Assembly (NCBI GenBank): GCA_037176905.1
Contig: JBBBWG010023001.1
Span: 1 to 64,000 of the forward strand
Direction: 5' to 3'
Origin: Azolla pinnata
Taxonomy: Eukaryota; Streptophyta; Polypodiopsida; Salviniales; Salviniaceae
DNA length: 64,000 bases
Every line of letters starts with the position of its first letter. Positions within the stretch are counted from its first letter, which is position 1. This document shows positions 23,901 to 35,000 of the stretch, one piece after another. Both the position numbers and the translations under genes were made by a program. Under the pieces are notes generated by a model. The model did not search any database, had not been told where the DNA came from, and was given only the letters and a program-made list of their open reading frames with translations.

Positions 23901-25194
23901 GAATTGTTATTATGATTGAACATTTCAAAAGATACGGCTGTAAGTTGAGTCTAACTGTTCACAATAATATTCTTGAATGCTCAAACAATGAAGAAATACC
24001 CTTTGCTTATTATGAAGGAATGTGATCGCCAGAGTTTGTGTAGGTTTGAAAATCTAAGGCTAACTCGATTTGAATCAGTAAAAAGTGATGGTTGCAAGTT
24101 TTTCGTGTCTCAACACACGATGGAAAGGCTTCCATCCATTGGATTTGGGACAAACCCAATCTCATAAATATGCACTTAAAACAAGCAAACATCGATCTCT
24201 TTTTGTAGAAGATGGTTAAGGACCTTAAACTCTGGTGGGCACTTACAAACTCTCTAAGGAGGAGGCCTTGATGGGTTCATTGGAGGTATGATTTTATGTA
24301 TATGCTTCGCTTAAAGCAAAAGCTTATCGATATCCTTAATTATTATAAGAGAGATTGAAGTCGTTTCTCAAGATGAGACCCCACCATCTTATCTTCTGTA
24401 ATCACCGCTTAGTTGACATATGATGATGATATGATGATGATGGTGATGCATGCCGTGCAAATGGTGCATTTGTTGGTGATGGGAAGATCTAGAATATTTG
24501 CCCGGATCATGGGACCCCCCCACTTGGCACAACGATCGGAGTGTGCATATAAGTTTTTAGGATAAGATGGTATGGATGAGCTAGACATGGGTCGATCTTC
24601 TCGACTTGACCAAATTTGCATGCCGAGAATCTTTGGAGGTCAACCACCTGTAGTGCCTCGGGGAGTGACCACATGGATTGCACTCATGGACTTGGTCCGA
24701 GAAGAGGCACATACATACATAACATATTACTCATGCTCACTTCTTGAGAAGCAGACCAAGTCTTTCGATGCGACCATGCACCAAGCGACATATATAAGCA
24801 TTGACAGGCGGGTGTTGAGCACTCGAGGCTGGATCGGAGATTGGGGGGAGCCAGATCAGAAGATCAGGTTGTTGCAAAGTAAACAGTTGGTGAGGTGGGA
24901 CTTGAAAGAAGAGAGGTCCAACAACAACCATTTCATCCATTTAAGGTTTGTACACAGAAACAATGGCAGAGGTAAAGGAAAAGGGAGAGAGACAGGGAGC
25001 TTGCTCAACAATACTGTTTCTCGACGATACTGTTTCTGCCAGGGTAAATTGTCGCGCGATCCTGGTCCGGATTCCGATTCGATGCGGATCTGATTCTGAT
25101 TTTAATACAACAAGAGGGAGGGGGGGAGGGTCGGAGCCCTTGCCCGAAGGTGGCGGGGAGAGATCCCTCCACCTCCTAGGGTGGGAAGAATCTT

Positions 25195-25274
25195 GGCAGG
25201 AATCTCCACTGGAATCTTTTCTCTCTTCCAGAATGGCAGGAATCTCAGCTGGAATCTTTTGTCTCTTCCAGAAT
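25195..25274. repeat. 40-bp tandem duplication in the PLD promoter region
   Basis: Bases 25195-25234 and 25235-25274 are two copies of a 40-bp unit starting ggcaggaatctc and ending ctcttccagaat, with three differences. It lies about 380 bp before the inferred leader intron of the phospholipase D gene. Confidence 0.85.
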
Positions 25275-25657
25275 GCTGGAATATGCGTGCCAGATGCATG
25301 CATGTACATCCATGTGGTTGGGAGAAGTGGGCGCCCACCATGTGACCTACCTCTTCTTGGCATGTGTCAAAACCAGAGCGAGCGAAGGCGATTGCAGACG
25401 CTGCTCGATCCTATGCTTCTGTTTCACTCCTCCTCCGCCAGCGTTCAGATTGAAAGGGCAGAAACCGAGTCCGCCTTTCCGCTCTCCTCTGCTTCCCAAC
25501 ATGTTCTAGCTTGCTTCCGGGGCAGACTCGTTTCTGCATGCTCTTCTTTTCTCCGTTTTCGCTCCCTTTCAACGAACCCCCGCTGTGGATAAGTGGCACC
25601 ACAAATCGAACGGAAACCGTATTCCTTCACTTGCGATAATCCTTCCTTCACCACAAG

Positions 25658-26047
25658 GTAAGCGCTCTTGTTTCTTCACGTTTTCTCCACGGAATTTAAC
25701 TGTATTCGATCGTAAACCAGGCTATGATATGGATGGTGGTGATGTTCAAAAGCGCGACTGTCTGGTTGTGGTTCTGTATTTGCGGCGAATTGGGACATAT
25801 GGATTGTATCGAATTCTATATGCATAATACATGCTGTGCCTGTGTCCGTGTATCCATGTAGTGGATGTGCACATATGCATCTGGGAGAATCGTTCTGTAA
25901 AAAACATTTGAAAAATCCTATCCAGGAATGGAGCAACTCTTGCTACGTGAAGCATTAGCTGTGTGGATGAATGTACATGTATGAATCAAGGGTGAATTGT
26001 AAAAAGTTGGTAATCATCGTTTTGGAAAAAAAATAATCCAATTTCAG
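25658..26047 (+). other. Inferred leader (5' UTR) intron of the phospholipase D gene
   Basis: A strong donor, cacaag|gtaagc at 25657/25658, and an acceptor after a pyrimidine-containing run, atttcag at 26041-26047, would leave just two bases (ga) between the splice site and the ATG at 26050. Leader introns next to the start codon are frequent in plant genes and often raise expression. Inferred from sequence only. Confidence 0.55.
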
Positions 26048-26049
26048 GA

Positions 26050-29000
26050 ATGGATTCCGAAGGGCAAGTGTTGCTGTACGGAGGATTAGACGTGTGGATA
26101 TACGGAGCTTCAAACCTACCGAACATGGATACATTTTCGGAGAGCCTACGAAAATGCGTAACTATCTGCAGGCCATGTATACGTGGGATGTCGAGCGTAG
26201 ATGTGCAGGAGAGCATACACAGTGACCCCTACGCGTGTGTGATCTTAAAAGGTGCCACTGTGGCCAGAACCCAAGTCATATCGAATGCATCCAACCCTCA
26301 GTGGCATGAGCATTTCGAGATCCCCGTAGCTCACACTGTCTCCGAAGTCGTCTTTGTTGTCAAGGATAACGATATCATGGGCGCCCAATTCATCGGACAG
26401 GTGCTAATCCCGGCCGAGAAGATCGTCTCCGAGAAAGCCATCGAGCGAAGGTCTTTCAGCTTGGTCGGGAAGGATAACAAGCCCTTGAAACCTGATGCAA
26501 CCCTTGAGATTTCAATCAAGTACACGTCCGTTGCTGAGGACCCATCGTACAGAAATGGCATTTGTGCAGGCCCCAACCATAAAGGAGTCCAGAAGACATA
26601 TTTCCCTATGCGGAAAGGTGGGCGTGTCACGCTCTACCAAGATGCTCATGTCCCCGATGGGTGCCTCCCGACTTTTGAGCTCCAGAACGGGATGAAATTT
26701 GAACAGGGAAAATGCTGGGAGGATATATATCAAGCCATTGTAGATGCTCGGCATCTTGTCTATGTCGCTGGTTGGTCAATATATACCAGCACTAAGCTGA
26801 TTCGAGATGGAATACAAGGGAAGATCCCTTCGTCTGATAGAACGCTTGGCGAATTGCTGAAGCATAAAGCCGAGCAGGAGACTGCTCGCGTGCTGCTACT
26901 GGTGTGGGATGATAAAACATCTCACTCTGTCATCGGAAATGTATGCTTCGATCATGTTTTCATTGACGATATCAAATGGTTTTTGAAGTTCAATTTATCA
27001 CACACAAACCCCCAGATTCTAATTTCTTTGTCTGGCTTTGAGATGCAGGTTGGTGTCATGGGAACGCATGATGAAGATACTAGAAGGTTCTTCAAGCACA
27101 CGAACGTTGCTTGTTTGCTTGCCCCTCGCTATGCTGATAAAAAGTCGAGCTGGTTCAAGCAAAAGGTTGGATGAAGCCATCTCTGTTCAGGATTTTGTGT
27201 TGATTTACAAAATCCTTACTTTCCTTTCTCTCGTTTGTTTTCTTAGCAATAACGAAAAGTTAAAACCTAAGACTGATTTTCAACTTCGCTAAGGTCTCTA
27301 AAGAAAAGCCGCAATTTGCAGTGCTGATCTGTTCTATTTTAAAATAATGATTACACCGTTTCCTAAGGAACACAGAAAAATTAAATTTCCAATTTGTGGA
27401 TCGCCATGATCAATGGATGAAGATGATGCTGATGCAGCATCATCCTATTTGAAAACCTGCTTGGTATATCTATTATTCTAAGTTGATAATGCAGTTGTTC
27501 AATCTATCTAGGATCTAAGCATGCTTTATTTTACGATACACACTTTGTAAGACCTGCATGAATTTAATTTTAAATCACATAGAATTCACTGGCCTTTTAA
27601 AGAACTTAATGTGCTCATTTCATTTCTCTATTTTTCTTGTGTTACTCAAATGGATTTAGCCCCTACACAGTTCATTATGGAGGGTACTGATGTGATCCCA
27701 CATCATCCTGTGAGATTGTTGGAGGTTGATCCACTTGAGTACATAATTTACTGTTAAAAATGTAGCTAACATCCGTACATAATCCACATGAATCTATTTG
27801 TTGGTCGCAGAGAACTCTTTTATTGTTTTTAAAGGTATTAATTTGTCCATTTCATTTCTATCTCTTCGTTATTGATCATGTTGATTGAATCAATGTGAAC
27901 AGTAAAGAGTAAAGAGGGAAATGATGATGAAGAGATATGAATATTGGCAATCAAGGGAAATGACAGTGAAGAGATATGAGTAGAGCTGATATAAACAAAG
28001 AGTGAGTTGGAAATGAAAGTTGGAGGATAGAAACTGTGTTTTGGTGTGTTTCAAGGACAAAGATAGCTTGTCCAAATGTATATAACCAGTCCAAAGCGAA
28101 ACAGATTCTCATACATATGTATTTTTTATCGTGTTAAATTTTACTGTAGGTTGTTGGATCTCTCTATACACATCATCAAAAGATCGTGATTGTGGATGCT
28201 CCAGCTCTGGGAAATGCTCGACGATTGGTTGCATTTATTGGGGGCCTTGACTTGTGCGATGGTCGCTATGACACTCCCAAACACACTCTTTTTAAGAATT
28301 TGAACACTACATTTGCAGATGACTATCACAATCCCACATTTGCTACAGTAAGTTTAGAAAAGAAACCTAATGAAAAATTTGAGTATATGGAGTCTATTAT
28401 CTATGGAATATTTATATTATTGAGGTTCCTTAAAAGTTTCTATGTGTATGTCCATATAGACAGCTGAAAGTGGAGGGCCAAGACAGCCATGGCATGATCT
28501 ACACTGCAAGATCGAAGGGCCTGCTGCATATGATGTCCTAAAGAATTTTGAACAGCGATGGAAGAAAGCTGCAAAGTGGCATGGATTCAGGCTCATGGTT
28601 AGAAAGGGTGTTCACTGGTATACGAATGTTTTTGTTGATCTTAAGCAAGTACCTTGGATAATCAGCCCATCCAGTGGGCAAGATTGTTATGTGACAAAAC
28701 TCGATGACCCAGAAAGCTGGCATGTGCAGGTATACTACTTTCTCATTTTGTAAGCGCTGAATTGTTTTTAAGCTAGTAGAAGTATTTTAGCTGTTAGTCA
28801 GATGTGTGCTAGTTTGTACTTTTTATGACATTATGAATGAATCTCTATGCAAGTTGTGAAGTTATGTGCCGTTTAAAGCGAGTCCTATTTCAACCAGTTA
28901 AAGTTTAGTAGCGCGCAGTAACCTGACGGCTATGGTATTTGCTTTGAGAAGCTGACACATGCATTGTGTTAGAAAGAGCCCAGATGATCAGGCCATGGAT

Positions 29001-32000
29001 GCTATGTCAGTGTCTTGACAGTTTGGAGATGAGTGAAAAGTTGGGATTTGCACAACAGAAATGTGATTGAGAATGGATAGCATACCGTTCACATAAGTTG
29101 ATTTTATTATGGATGCAATTGTTAATGTCCGACTGTTTGGAGATGAATGAAGAGTCAGGATTTGAATAGCAGACGTGGTTGAGAATTGGTAGCTTATCAT
29201 TTACGTAAATTGATTATGGTGATAGAGTTTGATAGGCTTTATCAATGTTTTTCTGAGGTCAGAGATAGCCTGTGATATCAAAGGGAAAACGTTGTCACGA
29301 TATGCATGGAACCTGAGGCCTTGTGACATGGATGTGATTAGTAGTGATAACTATGTGGTGAGCATAAGACATGCGTTTATCTCTAGGAAAAGATATGGAT
29401 AAAAATTGGAATGTGAACCTGAGGCCTTGTGGCTGACAAACAGTAGCTTATGAAAATCCAGTATTTAAGCCAATCATGATGATGGTCATAGAGAGATAAG
29501 TAGAAATATAGATGGGATAGGTTTTTATTGATGTTGTCATAAGGGTCAAATGATGGTCTGAGATATGAAAATTATGTGTTAAAGAATGAGAATGGTAAGA
29601 TCAACTCAGCTATTTAGCTACTTAAGTATAATAGCCCAAGCAGATTCAAATGATGTTTTTTATAAACAACTATAGTATAGATATCTATAAATGATACAAT
29701 ATATCTGGTGAGTAGCTTGTCTTCAAATTTATCAAATTTGATCTTATGATACAACTTCTTCAAAGCTAACTAATACTGTTCTGGAAAAGTCATCAGTGTT
29801 CCTACTCTCGTGATTTTTACCCGTACTTTCTGATTCAGATTTTCAGGTCGATTGATTCTGGATCGGCAAAAGGGTTTCCGAAAAATGTAAAAGACATAGC
29901 CGATGAGGTGAATGCGCGATTCCGTTTCCCACAAGAATCTGACATTTGATGCTGAAATTCTCTTTTCTCCTTGTTATATTATGGACTTGTAGAATCTAGT
30001 CAGTGGCAAGAACATTGCAATTGACATGAGCATCCACACCGCTTATGTAAGTGCGATCCGTTCAGCACAGCACTTCATATACATTGAGAACCAGTATTTT
30101 CTCGGATCTTCATTCGCATGGCCAACCAGTCAGGAAGCAGGTACCATTTTCTATGCAGATGTTTCATCAGATTCATGCTATTTTTTTCTTCTGTTTTTCC
30201 CTCTCCTCTTTTAACATAGGCATTGTTGATGTTGGAGATTCATGCAAGCTGTTTTCTATCATGCATTACAATGACCAAAACCACTGTTCTAACAACCAAG
30301 GGACTCTTTCCTTTCTTTTATCACCTTGTGTTTGGTTGGTGGGTTCAATAGCTGGAAAAATACTTAGCATATAACATGGGTATCATATGTAAATATTTTA
30401 AATGTATTCTAAACTAAAAAAGCTTAGATGGATAAAATACATTAAATAATGCTTATATTTGTTTGCATTTAACACTTAATTTACTGTCTTTGGTTGATTT
30501 AGCCTCCCTCATTCTTTTATGTATCATATGATAAACTCATGAGTCAAGGAATTAATTTCCTTAATAAAGAAATGACTCCATCTCAGCAGAATTTAAGCAC
30601 AAATTCTTAAAAATGCATGAAATATGTAGAACGGGTGGACCATTTAGAAGTGTGAAACACTTGTTAAATATGTAAAAATTCTTACAATGCAGCAAATATG
30701 TAGAACAGGTGGATCATTTTGAAATTGCAGTTTAAAAATGTAGAATACCTGTAATTAAAGCATATTTGAGTATTATGAAACATATTTCATACGAAAGTAC
30801 GATGTTTTAAAATATCGGTGGGTTGTAAGGGATTTTCGGCCTTCCGATTAAAATTGAACAATTTAAGGAGGTAATTCTGTTGGAGTGTATGCGCGGATTT
30901 CTAGTAGGAAAAAATAATGTCGCATTTAAATGAATGACAGGTGCCAACCACTTGGTGCCAATAGAGTTAGCGTTAAAGATCGTAAGCAAAATAAGAGCCA
31001 ATGAGCGGTTTTCGGTGTATGTTGTGATACCAATGTGGCCTGAAGGTATTCCGACGAGCTCTTCCGTGCAAGAAATCCTTCACTTTCAGGTAAAAACAAA
31101 AAAACAAAAATCTGGTATGTTGTTTCTTTCTGCAGAATGTTTGTGCACTTGTGCCATGTGTGCATGCAGTGCAAAGTTCAAGCTCAGCACATAATTTTGG
31201 CTTAATATGTTGAATATGTTAGAAATGAGAGCTTTATAGGAAACTAAAGTTAGAGTATAACTCCACCTAAGCAAATGACGAAATTAAGCTATTAATCAGA
31301 GAGGATCAGAGTATGTACTAGTAGCAATAGTACTTAAGAGGCATAATCACAAGAAATGGAAAGTGGGATGGAACTGAATAGACAAAGAAATGAAGACGTA
31401 TTAATTATGTGCATATATTTTTTTTATTATACAATTTTATCTAAATTCCCCGCTAAACTGTACGTCCATGAATATTACTCATCAAATGGTTGTAGATTGA
31501 GTAATAATCTAAAACTTTTATACTTTTCTCGAGATAATGTTAGATGTCTGCTACATTTTTCTGTGTTAGAATAAACAAGATTTATATCTACAACTTGCAT
31601 CTTTTCTCGAGCATAATAATATTGAACTTCAATATGGTTGGTTCTATTATGAAAGACTAGATTATTTGCAATTACAATTGCACTTTGACTACTTGAGAAT
31701 ATCAGTGTGGAGAAAATGTAAATATTCTAAAACCTTTTTTAGCCAAACATTTTTATTAGTAGTAGAGAAAATTGCTCTATATTCAGCTTCACATGAAGAA
31801 GTAGCAACCAACAATGTTGGTTGATTCTTACTCATCCATGATATGGATGAGTAAATTTTCTAAAACCTTTTTTAGCCAAACACATTCAACAGTAGTAGAG
31901 AAAATTGCTCTGTATTTAGCTTCACATGAAGTAGTAATCAACAATGTTGGTTGCTTCTTACTCATCCATGATATGCATGATCTTTCAAGATAAAAACAAA

Positions 32001-35000
32001 AACTACTTGTAGAATGACGAGTGTTAAAATCACCAACCCAATTTGAATACAAATAAACTATTAACTCAAAATCATCCCCTCTATAAAAATGAATAGCATA
32101 ATTGATTGTACCTTTTAATATTTGAAGATGCGCTTTACAGCTTTCCAATGAGATATACATAGATTTTATATTTCTTGGTTACTTGTGAAATTGCATACTA
32201 TATATTTGGTCTTGTATTTAATAAATAAATTAAGCATTCCATCTGCTTGAGAATATAAATTTACATCATCAAATTTGCTCATGTCTTTATTTGTTTATAG
32301 TTTTAGATTTGTTTTTATAGGTGTCGCCATTGGTTTGCAGTTTGTCATATTGAACCTATCAAGTAACTTTAGCATATATTTAGACTGAGACATGACAATG
32401 CCGTCCTCTTTTTGATGAAATTCAATGCCTAAATAATAATGCAATAAATCCATATTTGATTTGGCACATGTCTTTCTTGATTCAGCCTTGAAATCTATAG
32501 TCTTTAGATCATCAGTTCCTATCAAAAGTATATCATTAATATAGATGATTAATATCAAAAGTTCATTGTTTTTATGTCTAACATAAAGTGTTAAAGCAAA
32601 GTGACTATTTTAAAATTATGATCAATTAGATACACATTATCTTCTCATACCAAGCTCTTGGAGCTTGTTAAAAATCATATAATGCTTTATTTACCTTGCT
32701 CACAAGGTGTTCCTTACCAGATTTTTTAAAACCTGGAGCTTGAGGTACATAAACCTTTTCATGCAAGTCTCCATTTAGAAGAACAGTCTTAATATCTAAT
32801 TGATAAATTTTCCAACCAAATTGTGCAACTAGACTTACCATACATTTAATTGTATTCATTCAAGATGTTGGAACAAAAGTTTTAGTATAGTCTATACCTT
32901 TTTGTTGTCCATAACCCTTTGTCACAAGCCTTGTCTTGTATCTCTTGATAGTGCCATCTGCATGTTTCTTTATATTGAAAACCCACTTAGTACCAATTAC
33001 TTCTTTACTATTAGATAACTGAATTAGATCCCATGTTCTATTTTTAGTAATAGAATTTAATTCATCTTTCATTGCACGCATCGAATAATTATTCTTTAAA
33101 GCATTGTTAGTAGAAATTGATTGTGCATCATCTAAAATTACAAACGTAATCTGATCGTAATTTGAAATATCATCATCAAACATACCTGCTCATGAACACA
33201 ATTTGTTGTTTGTTGCTCTTCCTCTTGAATTTCTTTTGCTTTTCTTCTTGTCATATCTGAAAATTTCATCCTTCTTTATATTCTTTATATCCTAAAAGGT
33301 TCGTAAATATTATTTTGGCAATCTTTTTGAAGATTCAACAATTTTTCTTCTTATTGTATCATCTCCTTGTTGTATATTCTCACTTAATGAAGTTGGCAGC
33401 TGTAACTCATGAGAAATAGGAGAAAGAGATCCCTGATGACCAACGGATATGTCACCTTTAGGATTCCTATTCTCAAAATTGAAAGGTACCAAATTTTTAA
33501 AAACATTAGATTCGACATCTGATAGTATTTGAAAATTTTCCTATGAAAATGACATATTTTCCATAAAAACCACATCTCTACTGATGATTACTTTCTTATG
33601 GGATCATAGCATCTATACCCTTTGCTTTTTGAGCTGTAGCGAATGAAAATATATCTAATAGCTTTATTATCCAATTTTCCTCTACATTCTTGAGGTACAT
33701 GAACATAAGCAACTAAACCAAAAACTCTAAAGTAATGCACATTAGGTTTTTTACAATAATATGCTTCATAAGGAGTCATTGTTTTTAGAGCTTTTGTGGG
33801 GCCTTTATTTCATACATAATTTGTGTATTGTATTTCATCAAACCAAAATTTATGTGGAAGATATATAATGCTTAGCATACATCGTGTTATTTCCTTTAAA
33901 GTTCTAATTTTACGTTCAGGTACTCCATTTTGTTGTGGAGTAAAACGAACTGTGTGCTCATGTTTGATACCTTTCTCATTCAAGAAATAAAAAAATATCT
34001 TAGATATTTACTCCCCCCCTCGATTTGTACATAGTGTTAGCACTTTATTACCTGTTTCATTCTCAAGTTTGCTCACCAAGCTCTTAAAGCACATAAACAC
34101 CACCTTTTGATTTGAGTCCATAAATCCATGTAAATCTTGAAAAAAATCATCAATGAAAGTGAAAAAATATGTATAACCACTTAATGATTTTGTACACATA
34201 GGTCCATAGACATCTGAATTTTGCTCTTACTGTTGAATCCTTCTTAAATGGTGTGCGATGCATTTTACCTAAAATGCATCTTTCACAAGTTCTTGGTGGG
34301 GACTCAAGTTCTGGGAGTGAATCAATTATAGTAAAACTTCTGAAATTTATATGCCTAAATGTAGCATGCCATAATTGAGCATTTTTCATAGCTATAGAAA
34401 TTTTTGAAACGGCCATAACTTGTGCTTTCTTTTTATAAACATCAAGTACATAGAGACCTTTGGTACGTCTACATGTGAGTACAACTTTGTTTTCCTTTTT
34501 ACGATCTCGTACAATGCATATGTTGTCATCAAATCTGACGTGATAACCACATTTACTAAATGTATAAATGAATAACAAATTTTTTGTTATTCCCGGAACA
34601 AATAGAATATTAAAGAGTTTGAATTCCATCCCATCTACTTCACAAATTGAAATAGAACCAACCCCTTTCATAGAATGACTTTGATTATTAGGAGATGTTA
34701 CTTTTTTCTCAAACAAACTTGGCTTCAATTTTGTGAATAGACTTCTTTTTGATATGATATGTTATAATGCTCTACTATCAAAATATCAAATATCTAAATG
34801 ACTTGAATTAAAAGAGAAATTCTCATCACCATTAATTTTTGAAATTGTTAGAAAAATATAATTTTCTTTAACAAAACAAGCAGTAACATTCTTAGAATTA
34901 TTTTTAACTTTAAAATCATATGAATTTGAATTGATAGAAACATCCTTTTTTTGCATTTACTAATATAATGACTAGGTTTTTTATAATAATGACAAACACC

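Larger units (their letters stand above)
22835..26049. other. Intergenic region before the phospholipase D gene
   Basis: It starts with a (CATA)n run (about 22852-22876) and an (AC)n run (about 23043-23062), both probably in the 3' UTR region of the preceding gene. 23754-23900 may be an isolated relic exon (separate entry). An open frame at 24572-25093 (173 residues) resembles no family I know and sits among interrupted frames. 25100-25657 becomes GC-richer and likely holds the promoter and first non-coding exon of the phospholipase D gene. Confidence 0.4.

Noticed and set aside
24572-25093. Open frame of 173 residues between the At1g01500-like and PLD genes
   Set aside because: No recognisable domain, no exon partners and no conserved context. 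Length alone is not enough.
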